From NCBI RefSeq assembly GCF_000959445.1, contig NZ_CP009631.1:620001-684000 (forward strand): a stretch of 64,000 nucleotides of DNA, given 5' to 3'. Source of the stretch: Burkholderia vietnamiensis LMG 10929 (GTDB lineage Bacteria; Pseudomonadota; Gammaproteobacteria; Burkholderiales; Burkholderiaceae). Shown here piece by piece: positions 34,667-48,018 of the stretch. The position numbers and the translations under genes are program-made. The notes under the pieces are model-generated. The model had not been told where the DNA came from, made no database searches, and saw nothing but the letters and a program-made list of their open reading frames with translations. The stretch's first letter is position 1, and the number at the start of each line of letters is the position of its first letter.

Positions 34667-35719
34667 ATGTCGTCATTGCTCAGGATTGGTTTGATGGGTT
34701 TCGGTTTCGCCGGCGCGACGTTCCACGCGCCGGTGATCGCCACGAGCGGCCGCACCGAGGTCACCGCGATCGCAACGGGGCAACCCGATCGCGCGCGCGC
34801 CGCATATCCGGGCGCGCGCATCGTCCCCGACCTCGAAACGCTGCTGCGGCTGGACGTCATCGACTGCGTGGTGATCGCTACGCCGAACGACACGCACTTC
34901 ACGCTCGCGCGCCAGGTTCTCGAAGCCGGCCGCCACGTGGTCGTCGACAAGCCGGTCACGCTGACCGCCGACGAAGCGCTCGCGCTCGCCCGGCTCGCCA
35001 ACGCGCGCAGCCGCCTGTTCGCGCCGTTCCACAACCGCCGCTGGGACGGCGACTTCCTCACCGTGCGCCGGATCGTCGAATCGGGCGAGCTCGGCCGCCT
35101 CACCTACTTCACGTCGCACTTCGACCGTTTCCGCCCGACCCCGCGCACTCGCTGGCGCGAGGAGCCGGCCCGCGGCGGCGGCCTGCTGCTCGACCTCGGC
35201 CCGCATCTGATCGATCAGGCGCTCGCATTGTTCGGCCTGCCCGAGACGGTCAGCGCGACGGTCAAGACGCGCCGCGACAACGGCACGGCGCCCGACTTCG
35301 TACACCTGATGCTCGGCTACCCGGACAAGGACGTCGCGCTGCACGCGAGCGCGCTGTCGGCGATCGAGCCCGCGCGCTTCACGCTGCACGGCACGCGCGG
35401 CAGCTACCAGAAGTTCGGGCTCGACACGCAGGAGGACCAGCTGAAGGCCGGCCTCACGCCCGACGACGTCGAATTCGGCGGCGGCAACCCGCCCGGCGTG
35501 CTGCGCACGCTCGAAGGCGAGGTCGAGGTCGAGCGGCCGGTGCCGACGCTCGACGGCCAGTACGCGGAGTTCTACCGGGCGCTCGCCGCGGCCGTCCACG
35601 ACGGCGCGCCGTTCCCCGTCACGCCGCAGGACGCCGTCGACGTGATGACCATCATCGAGCTTGCCGCGCAGAGCGAACACGAAGGCCGCCGCGTACCGTT
35701 CGTACGGCGCGTCGTCTGA
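34667..35719 (+). CDS. Gfo/Idh/MocA-family NAD(P)-dependent oxidoreductase
   Basis: A 350-residue oxidoreductase acting on a sugar, inositol or related polyol. The N-terminal Rossmann domain has LMGFGFAGATFHAPVI (residues 8-23), VIATPNDTHF and the active-site lysine motif VVDKPVT. The C-terminal domain includes RWREEPARGGGLLLDLGPHLIDQAL, with the catalytic-region His. Length fits the family. The substrate is not predictable. Monocistronic; start at MSSLLRIGLMG. Confidence 0.92.
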   Translation: MSSLLRIGLMGFGFAGATFHAPVIATSGRTEVTAIATGQPDRARAAYPGARIVPDLETLLRLDVIDCVVIATPNDTHFTLARQVLEAGRHVVVDKPVTLTADEALALARLANARSRLFAPFHNRRWDGDFLTVRRIVESGELGRLTYFTSHFDRFRPTPRTRWREEPARGGGLLLDLGPHLIDQALALFGLPETVSATVKTRRDNGTAPDFVHLMLGYPDKDVALHASALSAIEPARFTLHGTRGSYQKFGLDTQEDQLKAGLTPDDVEFGGGNPPGVLRTLEGEVEVERPVPTLDGQYAEFYRALAAAVHDGAPFPVTPQDAVDVMTIIELAAQSEHEGRRVPFVRRVV

Positions 35720-35937
35720 AAGGCGGTCGGCGCGGGCCCTTGCCGCGCCGGCCGTCGCGGCAAGCTCGATCCGCGGTCCGGCCGCACCGTGCCGCGCGGC
35801 GGCCGCTCGCGCCGCATCACGGAACAACCCCGCCGAACAAACCGTTACAAATGGTGCGGGAACGAAAGTCAGCGCTGCCCCGGTCTGACGCGTTTCTCAA
35901 AAAGTCGATCCGACACCAAACCGTCAGGAGAATTGTG

Positions 35938-36306
35938 ATGCAACGGTTGATTCGCGCAGCGGCATGCTGCGTTCTGGTTTCCGCACTCGCGGCCTGTGTC
36001 GTGCAGCCGCAGCGATCGGTCCGGCAGGTTCCGCCGCCGCCGCCGCGCCCGAACCCGCAGGTCGTCGCCAACGAGCGCATGCAGGAAGTGCAGGGCCGGA
36101 TCGACAATCTGCACCGCCGCATCGACGCGCGCGTGAACGGCGGCTACTATCCGCCGCCGTACGGCGCGCAGCTGCACCATCGCCTCGACGTGATCCGCCA
36201 GGAGGCGAGCGACATGTCGACGCAGCACAGTGGCGGCCTGTCGGGCGACGAGCAGCGCGTGCTGAACCAGGAACTCGACACGGCCGCACGCGCGATCGGC
36301 GAGTGA
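35938..36306 (+). CDS. Small lipoprotein of unknown function
   Basis: A 122-residue predicted outer- or inner-membrane lipoprotein. The signal sequence MQRLIRAAACCVLVSALAAC ends in a lipobox, so Cys20 would be the lipidated residue. The mature part starts VVQPQRSVRQV, followed by a Pro-rich stretch and a helical charged region (ERMQEVQGRIDNLHRRIDAR). No enzyme motif is seen. It starts at an ATG preceded by AGGAGAATTGTG. It lies between the oxidoreductase and the glycine riboswitch. Function unknown. Confidence 0.8.
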   Translation: MQRLIRAAACCVLVSALAACVVQPQRSVRQVPPPPPRPNPQVVANERMQEVQGRIDNLHRRIDARVNGGYYPPPYGAQLHHRLDVIRQEASDMSTQHSGGLSGDEQRVLNQELDTAARAIGE

Positions 36307-36426
36307 CGCCGGGCGCGCGCGGGCGCCGGCGAGCACGTCGGCGCCCGCGCCGCGCTTGTCGCGAAGCGACATTCTTTTGCTCAAATTGACAACGCCGACC
36401 CGCTCGCGTACAGTCGCCCGCACGCG

Positions 36427-36678
36427 TCGGGAGAGCGCGTGACCGCATAGTCGATACGCCGGTCGCGCCGCCGAAGGGGCACACCCGCAAACTCTCAGGC
36501 AAAAGGACCGACCGCGTCGGGGAATCCCGTTCCGCGCATTGCGCGGGCCGCCTTCCCCGCACTCTGGAGAGCGGCAGTAGCCCGCTGCGCACATGCTGCG
36601 CGGGCAGGCTGCCCACCGAAGGGGCGCGCGTTTGCCGGCTTGGTCCGCAGCGCAATCTCTCAGGTATCGAGGACAGAG
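36427..36678 (+). promoter_or_regulatory. Tandem glycine riboswitch upstream of gcvT
   Basis: Two glycine aptamers lie in tandem. The first (36427-36512) has P1 GTCGG/CCGAC and the conserved CCGAAGGGGCA, CTCTCAGGCAAAAGGACC elements. The second (36562-36678) has P1 CTCTG/CAGAG with ACCGAAGGGGC and AATCTCTCAGGTA...GGAC. About 95 bases follow before gcvT. Glycine binding would switch on the glycine-cleavage operon. The pattern is the classic cooperative double aptamer. Confidence 0.95.
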
Positions 36679-36771
36679 GGGCATGTACCGGATCGCTCGC
36701 AGGCCACACGGCCGCGAAGGTCCGCACATGGCCGTTCTGACCCGCGCGCAAGCGCCTTGCCTGAGGCCTCG

Positions 36772-37890
36772 ATGACTGCCCTGAATCACACCCCGCTCAA
36801 CGCCGCGCACCGCGCGCTCAATGCCCGCATGGTCGACTTCGGCGGCTGGGACATGCCCGTCAACTACGGCTCGCAGATCGAAGAGCACGAAGCCGTGCGC
36901 ACCGACGCCGGCATGTTCGACGTGTCGCACATGTGCGTCGTCGATTTCACCGGCAGCCGCGTGCGCGCGTTCTTCGAGCATGCGCTCGCGAACAACGTCG
37001 GCAAGCTCAAGACGCCCGGCAAGGCGCTCTACTCGTGCCTGCTCAATCCGCAAGGCGGCGTCATCGACGATCTGATCGTCTATTACTTCACCGAAGACTT
37101 CTTCCGCGTGGTGGTCAACGCCGGCACGGCCGAGAAAGACATCGCGTGGTTCAACCAGCTCAACGAACAAGGCGGATACGGCCTGACGATCGCGCCGCGC
37201 CGCGATTTCGCGATCGTGGCCGTCCAAGGCCCGAACGCCCGTGAAAAAGTCTGGGCCACCGTGCCCGCCGCGCGCGCCGCGACGAGCGAGCTCAAGCCGT
37301 TCAACGCCGCGCAGGTCGCCGGCACGCCGTTCGGCGATCTCACCGTCGCGCGCACCGGCTACACCGGCGAAGACGGCTTCGAAGTGATCGTCCCCGCCGT
37401 GCACGTCGTCGCGCTCTGGAACGCGCTGCAGCAAAACGGCGTGCGCCCGTGCGGGCTCGGCGCGCGCGACACGCTGCGCCTCGAGGCCGGCATGAACCTG
37501 TACGGCCAGGACATGGACGAAACCGTGTCCCCGCTCGACGCCGGCCTCGCATGGACGGTCGATCTCTCCGCCCCGCGCGAATTCGTCGGCCGCCCCGCGC
37601 TCGAGCGCGACGGCACGCGCGCCGCGTTCGTCGGCCTGATCCTGCAGAAGGAAAACGGCAAGGCGGGCGGCGTGCTGCGCGCGCACCAGAAAGTCGTCAC
37701 GCCGCACGGCGAAGGCGAGATCACGAGCGGCACGTTCTCGCCGTCGATGCAGGAGTCGATCGCGTTCGCGCGCGTGCCGGCCGCCGTCCAGCTCGGCGAC
37801 ATCGTCCATGTGCAGATTCGAGACAAGCAACTTCCCGCGCGCGTGGTAAAACTGCCGTTCGTGCGCAACGGCAAGGTCCTCGCTGCGTAA
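36772..37890 (+). CDS. gcvT: Glycine cleavage system T protein (aminomethyltransferase)
   Basis: This enzyme transfers the methylene group from aminomethyl-lipoyl GcvH to tetrahydrofolate, releasing ammonia. The 372-residue protein begins [20 protein letters not shown] and contains the folate-binding [12 protein letters not shown] region and the C-terminal [11 protein letters not shown] barrel segment. Its length is typical. The start follows a GAGG sequence; the open frame reaches back into the riboswitch without real coding content. It is the first gene of gcvT-gcvH-gcvP and is controlled by the riboswitch. Confidence 0.97.
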
Positions 37891-38013
37891 CGACCGGGAA
37901 GCGGCCACGGCCGCCGCCCGGCAAAGCCGGGAATGGCGCCCGGCGCAACCCCATCCGGCGCACCCCGACGGCGCGCCAGCATAACGAACACATCTTTTAT
38001 CCAGGAGCATCCG

Positions 38014-38394
38014 ATGAGCAACGTCCCGGCCGATCTGAAGTACACCGACGAACACGAGTGGGTCCGCACCGAGGCAGACGGCACGCTGACGGTCGGCATC
38101 ACCGATCACGCGCAGAGCACGCTCGGCGACATCGTCTTCCTCGAGCTGCCGCAAGTCGGCAAGTCGGTGAATGCGGGCGACGCGGTGGGCGTCGTCGAAT
38201 CGGTGAAGGCGGCATCCGACATCTACTCGCCAGTGTCCGGCGAAGTCGTCGCGATCAACGAAGAAGCGACCGATTCGCCCGAAGGCGTGAACGGCGACGC
38301 CTATGGCGTGTGGCTGTTCAAGCTGAAGCTCGCCGACGGCGCATCGACCGACAAGCTGATCGACGCCGCCGCGTACAGCAAGCTGATCGACTAA
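38014..38394 (+). CDS. gcvH: Glycine cleavage system H protein
   Basis: GcvH is the lipoylated carrier shuttling the aminomethyl group between GcvP, GcvT and lipoamide dehydrogenase. The 126-residue protein starts [17 protein letters not shown] and has the lipoyl-lysine motif [15 protein letters not shown]. Length and motif are canonical. It starts 123 bp after gcvT with AGGAG upstream and is followed 60 bp later by gcvP. Confidence 0.98.
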   Translation: MSNVPADLKYTDEHEWVRTEADGTLTVGITDHAQSTLGDIVFLELPQVGKSVNAGDAVGVVESVKAASDIYSPVSGEVVAINEEATDSPEGVNGDAYGVWLFKLKLADGASTDKLIDAAAYSKLID

Positions 38395-38454
38395 TTCCCC
38401 TACCCGAACCGCGCGCGGCCGGCCAGCCGGCGCGCGCGGGACCAGAGTCACGCC

Positions 38455-41382
<2,928 letters not shown>

Positions 41383-41415
41383 CGCGCGGCGACACCGGCC
41401 TCCGATCGTGACCGG

Positions 41416-41449
41416 ACCGCACGCAACCGCTGGTTGCGTGCGGTTTTTG
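41416..41449 (+). terminator. Rho-independent terminator of gcvTHP
   Basis: The 13-base stem ACCGCACGCAACC / GGTTGCGTGCGGT with a 3-base loop is followed by five T residues, shortly after the gcvP stop. Confidence 0.92.
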
Positions 41450-41533
41450 CGTTGTCGGCCGGGCCGTCCGGTGCGCGCTGGACCGCCGATCGGGCTAACA
41501 TCACACGCGATCCAGCCAATCAAGGAGTTCCGC

Positions 41534-42670
41534 ATGGTGCGTCCGATGTTTCCGGGCCATGGTGCAACGCAGGACCGGCCGGCCACGCGCCGTTCGTTGC
41601 CGTTGCTCGTCGCGTCGCTGTCGCTCGTCGTTGCCGGCCTCGGTACGGCCGGCAGCGCGCGCGCGGCCATGAATTTCTGCGCGGCGCCCGCGTTGCAGGC
41701 GAGCGAGACGACGCAGGCCGAGCCGGGCGTGCAGGCGCTGATCCGCAGCGTCGACGCGCGCATCGGCGAACAGCCGAAGGCGATGCCGCGCGTGCATACC
41801 GAAGGCACGCTGCCGCATGAAGGCATCTACGACCAGAGCAACGACGCGCTGAAGGACATGGAGCTGATGCGCGACGCCGCGCTCGCGTGGCGGGTGACCA
41901 ATGCGCCGCGCTACCTGCAGCTGGTCGACCGCTTCCTGTCCGCGTGGGTGTCGACCTACGAGCCGAGCTTCAATCCGATCGACGAGACGCGCTTCGACAG
42001 CCTGATCATCGCGTACGACATGACCGCCAGCGCGCTGCCGGTGAAGACCCGCAACGCGACCGCGGCGTTCATCGCGAAGCTCGGCGCGGGCTACGTCGCG
42101 CAGATCGACGCGCAGAAGCGTCCGCTCACCGGCACCTGGCGCAACAACTGGCAGAGCCACCGGATCAAGCTGATCGCGCTGTCGGCCTTCACGCTCGGCG
42201 ACCGCCGGATGATGAACGCCGCGCAGCGGCTGTTCGTCGAACACCTCGCCGACAACATCGGCGCGGACGGCAAGACCTGGGACTTCGACGAGCGCGATGC
42301 GCTGCACTACACGGTGTACGACCTGCAGCCGCTGGTGACGGCCGCGCTCGCCGCACGCCGCTTCAACCGTAACTGGCTGCGCGAGCGCGGCACGAATGGC
42401 GCGACGCTCGCGGCCGCGCTCGACTGGCTCGTGCCGTATGCGCGCGGCGAGAAGACGCACGACGAATTCGTGCATTCGGCGGTGCCATTCGACGCGAAGC
42501 GCCGAGAAGCCGGGCTACCGGGCTACACGGGGCAGTGGGACCCGAAAAACGCCACCGAACTCTTTCATCTGGCCGCGCGGCTCGACGGGCGCTATGCCCG
42601 CGTCGCGCGGCAGCTCTCCGTCATGCCGCCCGCATGGCTGGCCGCGTGCCTGCCGCTGCAGGCGCGCTAG
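41534..42670 (+). CDS. Alginate lyase-like secreted protein
   Basis: A 378-residue protein with an N-terminal signal-type segment (RRSLPLLVASLSLVVAGLG ending AGSARAAM, cleavage near residue 43) and an all-helical alpha/alpha-barrel domain of the alginate lyase superfamily (PL5-like). Landmarks are NNWQSHRIKLIALSAF, with the Asn-Trp-x-Ser-His motif near the active site, and WDFDERDALHYTVYDLQPL. It would depolymerise an acidic polysaccharide in the periplasm or outside. No alginate cluster is in the window, so the substrate is uncertain. Start preceded by AAGGAG. Confidence 0.85.
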   Translation: MVRPMFPGHGATQDRPATRRSLPLLVASLSLVVAGLGTAGSARAAMNFCAAPALQASETTQAEPGVQALIRSVDARIGEQPKAMPRVHTEGTLPHEGIYDQSNDALKDMELMRDAALAWRVTNAPRYLQLVDRFLSAWVSTYEPSFNPIDETRFDSLIIAYDMTASALPVKTRNATAAFIAKLGAGYVAQIDAQKRPLTGTWRNNWQSHRIKLIALSAFTLGDRRMMNAAQRLFVEHLADNIGADGKTWDFDERDALHYTVYDLQPLVTAALAARRFNRNWLRERGTNGATLAAALDWLVPYARGEKTHDEFVHSAVPFDAKRREAGLPGYTGQWDPKNATELFHLAARLDGRYARVARQLSVMPPAWLAACLPLQAR

Positions 42671-42700
42671 CACTACTTTCAACGCAAGGCAGGAATCGAA

Positions 42701-44089
<1,389 letters not shown>

Positions 44090-44098
44090 TGCGCGGCA

Positions 44099-44143
44099 CG
44101 GCGGCAAGGCGGCGCGAATCGCCGTCGCGCCTTGCCGCCGCAC
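44099..44143 (+). terminator. Strong hairpin after sdaA
   Basis: A GC-rich inverted repeat (GGCGGCAAGGCGGCGCGA against TCGCGCCTTGCCGCC, one bulge) lies between the convergent sdaA and vapC genes. No T-tract follows, so it may be a weak or Rho-assisted terminator. Confidence 0.5.
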
Positions 44144-44156
44144 GCGCCGCCCGGCG

Positions 44157-44558
44157 CTAATCGTTCAGCCAGTTCTCCAGCCGCAATCCCGGATAGCTCG
44201 TGAAATCGCGCTCGTCATTCGTCACCAGCACGACATCGAGCGACACCGCATGAGCGGCGATCAGTTTGTCGAGATGATCCTTCTTCCATGCGCGCGTTGC
44301 GTCACGCACGGGCCCATATGCTTGCGCGGCCGCGGCGTCGAACGGCGCGACGGGAATATCCTCGATCAGCGCCGCAAGATGGCGGCGCTCACGCGCGGGC
44401 GCCGCGCAAGCGGTGACGCCGTACTCCAGCTCGGCACACGTGATCGCCGACATCACGACGTCGCCCGTGTAGCACTGCGCAAATCGCTTCGCCACTTGCT
44501 CGGGCTGGCTCTTCATCAAGTAGATGCACATGTTGGTGTCGAGCATGTAGCGCGGCAT
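44157..44558 (-). CDS. vapC: VapC-type PIN-domain toxin
   Basis: A 133-residue PIN-fold ribonuclease toxin. The acidic active-site residues are seen in order: YMLDTNMCIYL (first Asp), TCAELEYGV (Glu), KDHLDKLIAAHA (Asp) and VTNDERDF (Asp). VapC toxins cut tRNA or rRNA when freed from antitoxin. The ATG overlaps the antitoxin stop by one base (TGATG). A GTG one codon upstream is an alternative start. Confidence 0.93.
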   Translation of the reverse strand: MPRYMLDTNMCIYLMKSQPEQVAKRFAQCYTGDVVMSAITCAELEYGVTACAAPARERRHLAALIEDIPVAPFDAAAAQAYGPVRDATRAWKKDHLDKLIAAHAVSLDVVLVTNDERDFTSYPGLRLENWLND

Positions 44559-44794
44559 CACAACCCCTCGCGTTCGGCCTGCTCGTGGTCGCCACGCCCT
44601 TCCGCCATGAAATCGGGCGCGAACTTCGCGAACTTCTCGAGCACCTGCGTCAACGGCCGTCGCGCCGGCCGGATGCGAATCTCGTCGCCGATGCGCTCGA
44701 TCTCGAGCTCGATATCGCTGCGCTCATAAGCGAGATCCGCAGGAATTCGCACGGCCTGCGAATTGCCGTTCCGAAATACCCTCGTGGTATGCAT
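44558..44794 (-). CDS. vapB: VapB-type antitoxin (AbrB/SpoVT-fold)
   Basis: A 78-residue antitoxin with an N-terminal swapped-hairpin DNA-binding domain (MHTTRVFRNGNSQAVRIPAD), the typical VapB/MazE-like opening, and an acidic C-terminal tail (FAPDFMAEGRGDHEQAEREG) that would block VapC. It precedes vapC and overlaps it by one base, giving the usual coupled, autorepressed pair. The start at MHTTRVF is the family start; the frame upstream is noise. Confidence 0.92.
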   Translation of the reverse strand: MHTTRVFRNGNSQAVRIPADLAYERSDIELEIERIGDEIRIRPARRPLTQVLEKFAKFAPDFMAEGRGDHEQAEREGL

Positions 44795-45072
44795 GTCGAC
44801 CTCTCGTCGGATGTACTGAGGATGTACATCATATGACGCCATGCGTGATGTAAATCCCTGTGTGTACATAAGCTCCCTCCATCGTCCGGCCCGATATTCA
44901 CAGCGCCCACTTTCCACCGGCGCACGCGCCCGCACAAGCCGGCCGTCCGGCCAGTCGAAAGCGGCGCGAACGCCCGGCCGTGCTCCGGTGAACGCCCCTC
45001 GTTCCGCCCCTTTTCACCGGGCGGGCAACCGGCGTAAGCTGTACGTCCCGCTACCCAGGGAGACGGCAGCCC
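44795..45072. promoter_or_regulatory. Divergent promoter region of vapBC and the ThDP-enzyme gene
   Basis: About 280 bases between divergent genes. The vapB-proximal part (44800-44880) is AT-richer, with GATGTAC repeated near 44810-44830 in TACTGAGGATGTACATCATA, a plausible VapB operator half-site arrangement. No gene seen. Confidence 0.4.
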
Positions 45073-46776
45073 ATGTCGCATTCCAAGGATCTCGAGCCGC
45101 GCACCACCACGGGCGCGCGACTGCTCGTCGATGCGTTGCTCGCCAATCACGTCGAACGCGTGTTCTGCGTGCCGGGCGAGAGCTTCCTCGCCGTGCTCGA
45201 TGCGCTCGCGGACGACACCGCGCGCATCCAGACGGTCGTCTGCCGGCACGAGGCGGCGGCGGCCAACATGGCCGAGGCGGTCGGCAAGCTGACGAGCCGG
45301 CCCGGCATCGCGTTCGTCACGCGCGGGCCGGGAGCGACCCACGCGTCGATCGGCGTGCATACGGCGTTCCAGGATTCGACGCCGATGATCCTGTTCGTCG
45401 GCCAGTGCGCGCGCGAACACCTCGATCGCGAAGCGTTCCAGGAAATCGACTATCGCCGCATGTTCGGCCAGATGGCGAAGTGGGTCGCGCAGATCGATGA
45501 CCCGCGCCGCATTCCCGAATATCTGAGCCACGCGTTCCATGTCGCGACCTCGGGCCGCCCAGGGCCCGTCGTGCTCGCGCTGCCGGAAGACGTGTTGTCC
45601 GAAGCATGTGCGCCGCAACCGGCCGTGCCGGCCGCGAAACGCATCGCGGCGTCGCCGTCGGCCGCGCAGCTCGACGAATTGCGCGAACGGCTCACGCGCG
45701 CCGAGCGGCCGTTCGTGATCGTCGGCGGCAGCGGCTGGACACCGGACGCCTGCGCGAACCTGCGAACCTTCGTCGAGCGCTGGCAGTTGCCCGTCGCGTG
45801 CGCGTTCCGCTTCCAGGACACGTTCGACAACGCGCATCCGAACTACGCGGGCGACGTCGGTCTCGGCATCAATCCCGCGCTCGGCCGGCGCATTCGCGAC
45901 GCCGACCTGCTCCTCGTACTCGGCCCGCGGCTCGGCGAAGCGACGACGGCCGGCTACACGCTGCTCGACATCCCGAAGACGCACCAGACGCTGATTCACG
46001 TCCACCAGGGCGCCGACGAGCTCGGCCGCGTGTATGCGCCCGATCTGCCGATCGTGGCGGGGATGCCCGAGATCGCCGCGCCGCTCGCCGCGCTGGAGCC
46101 GCCGCCGCAACGGCCGTGGGCCGGCACGGTCGCCGATGCGCACCGCGCGTACCGCGAATGGCATGCGCCGCTGCCGATGCCCGGCGACGTCCAGCTCGGC
46201 GACGTGATGGTGCAGTTGCGCGAGCGTCTGCCGCACGATGCGATCCTGACCAACGGCGCCGGCAATTACGCGATCTGGCTGCATCGCCACTTCGCGTACC
46301 GGCATTTTCGGTCGCAGCTCGCGCCCACCAGCGGCGCAATGGGTTATGGACTGCCGGCCGCGCTCGCCGCGAAGTCGCTTTATCCGACGCGCGCGGTCGT
46401 CGCGCTCGCCGGCGACGGCTGCTTCATGATGGCCGGCAACGAGCTCGCGACCGCGATGCAGTACGGGCTGAACATCGTCGTGATCGTCGTCAACAACGGC
46501 CATTTCGGCACGATCCGCATGCATCAGGAGCGCAACTATCCGGGACGCGTGCACGGCACGGGCCTGACGAACCCCGATTTCGCCGCATATGCGCGCGCGT
46601 TCGGCGCGCATGGCGAGACGGTCGCGCACACCGCCGAGTTCGGGCCGGCATTGGAGCGCGCGCTCGGCTGCGGGCTGCCGGCGCTGATCGAGATCCGCAT
46701 CCCGCAGGACGCCAGCACGCCGGCCGCGACGCTCGAGCAGATCCGCGAGCAGGGCCGTCGCGCGCGCGGCGCATGA
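45073..46776 (+). CDS. Thiamine diphosphate-dependent enzyme of the acetolactate synthase type
   Basis: A 567-residue ThDP enzyme with the three usual domains. The N-terminal Pyr domain has the cofactor Glu in VVCRHEAAAANMAEAVG (about residue 57). The middle domain follows from about residue 190. The C-terminal PP domain has the ThDP/Mg motif GDGCFMMAGNELATAMQYG and VVNNGHFGTIRMHQ. The family includes acetolactate synthase, glyoxylate carboligase and benzoylformate decarboxylase; the substrate cannot be read from sequence. No small regulatory ilvH-type subunit follows. Instead it overlaps a GT9-like gene by 4 bases. Confidence 0.88.
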   Translation: MSHSKDLEPRTTTGARLLVDALLANHVERVFCVPGESFLAVLDALADDTARIQTVVCRHEAAAANMAEAVGKLTSRPGIAFVTRGPGATHASIGVHTAFQDSTPMILFVGQCAREHLDREAFQEIDYRRMFGQMAKWVAQIDDPRRIPEYLSHAFHVATSGRPGPVVLALPEDVLSEACAPQPAVPAAKRIAASPSAAQLDELRERLTRAERPFVIVGGSGWTPDACANLRTFVERWQLPVACAFRFQDTFDNAHPNYAGDVGLGINPALGRRIRDADLLLVLGPRLGEATTAGYTLLDIPKTHQTLIHVHQGADELGRVYAPDLPIVAGMPEIAAPLAALEPPPQRPWAGTVADAHRAYREWHAPLPMPGDVQLGDVMVQLRERLPHDAILTNGAGNYAIWLHRHFAYRHFRSQLAPTSGAMGYGLPAALAAKSLYPTRAVVALAGDGCFMMAGNELATAMQYGLNIVVIVVNNGHFGTIRMHQERNYPGRVHGTGLTNPDFAAYARAFGAHGETVAHTAEFGPALERALGCGLPALIEIRIPQDASTPAATLEQIREQGRRARGA

Positions 46777-47894
46777 CCGCGACACCGCTGGCGGCGGGCG
46801 CGGGCGTCGGCGTCGCACTGTCGCGCGACGCTGCGCTCGCCTACCCCGGCACGCTGCTCGCGCGCGACGGCACGCTGGTCGCACCGTACGATCTCGAGCA
46901 CGGCAGCGAATGGGCGGCCGAGTACCTGCCGGCCGCACCTGCGCTGGGCCTGCTGCATGCGGCCCAGCGGCCGTTCCGGCTCGACTACGCGCGTACGGCC
47001 GACGTGCACGTGATCAACGGGATGGGCGTCGCGCTCGGCGATTCGGTGATCGGGCTGAGCGCGCTCGCGGCGTTGCGCGCGCGCCATCCGCAGCTGCGCT
47101 TCACGGTGTACCGGCCGGCCCGCGCGCCGCGCTACGTCGACGCGCTGTATGCGCTCGCAGCCGACGTCGTCGCCGTGCCGCGCACGCTGCCTTGCGCGGC
47201 CGATGCTCTGCCCGCGCACGCGCGCTGCATCGATCTCGGCAATCACCTGTACTGGCCGGCGTTCGCGCGCGAGCCGATGATCGACTTCTTCCTCGCCGCG
47301 CTCGGCACCGATCCGGCCGCGGTGCCGGCCGCCGACAAGCGCAACCGCTGGCTCGCGAAGCTGCCGCTGCCTGCGCTGCCGCCCGCATGGCGGCGGCCCT
47401 ACGTGCTGTTCTGTCCGACCGCGAGCACCGCGGTACGCAGCGTGCCGCCGGCGCTGCGTGCCGCGTTCGTCGACATGCTCGCGCAGCGTTACCGGATGCC
47501 GGTGGCCGGGTTCGGGCCGGTCGCGCATCCCGCATACGTCGACGTGAGCCGCGACGCGGCCGACACCGCGCACTTCATCGCGTGGATCGCCGGTGCGAGC
47601 ATGCTGCTCGCGCCCGACACGGCCGCACTGCATATCGCGGACGGCTTCGACGTGCCGACGCTCGGCTGTTTCACGACGATCGCCCCCGAACTGCGCGTGC
47701 GCGACTATCCGCACTGCGTGCCGGTGGCGGTGAACGTGCCGGCCGAATTGCACGGACTGCACCGCAGCGAGTGGCCTGACGATCTCGCGGCGGTCGAGGC
47801 CGCCTACCGGGCGATCGACTGGACGGCGCTGTCGTGGCCGAGTGCGCGGGACGTGGTGGTCGCGGGTGCGGCTGGGAGTACGGCGGGGAGTTAG
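46773..47894 (+). CDS. GT9-like (heptosyltransferase-type) glycosyltransferase
   Basis: A 373-residue protein with a GT-B layout. The N-terminal half contains NGMGVALGDSVIGLSALAAL, the GT9 opening. The C-terminal half has VLFCPTASTAVRSVPPA and AGASMLLAPDTAALHIADGF, equivalent to the donor-site 'DT..H' of ADP-heptose transferases. Relatives act on lipopolysaccharide core, but no waa genes are nearby. The ATG overlaps the stop of the ThDP-enzyme gene (ATGA), so the two are translationally coupled. What sugar or acceptor it uses is unknown. Confidence 0.75.
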   Translation: MTATPLAAGAGVGVALSRDAALAYPGTLLARDGTLVAPYDLEHGSEWAAEYLPAAPALGLLHAAQRPFRLDYARTADVHVINGMGVALGDSVIGLSALAALRARHPQLRFTVYRPARAPRYVDALYALAADVVAVPRTLPCAADALPAHARCIDLGNHLYWPAFAREPMIDFFLAALGTDPAAVPAADKRNRWLAKLPLPALPPAWRRPYVLFCPTASTAVRSVPPALRAAFVDMLAQRYRMPVAGFGPVAHPAYVDVSRDAADTAHFIAWIAGASMLLAPDTAALHIADGFDVPTLGCFTTIAPELRVRDYPHCVPVAVNVPAELHGLHRSEWPDDLAAVEAAYRAIDWTALSWPSARDVVVAGAAGSTAGS

Positions 47895-48018
47895 GGTCGA
47901 AGTGCGGCTGGAAGTGCGGCTGCAAGTACGGCTGGAACGACCGCCGCAGAGCGCGCCCGCTACGAGCGCGGCGGTCACGCCGACGCCCACGCGCGCCGCC
48001 GCATCCCGCGTCGCGCGG

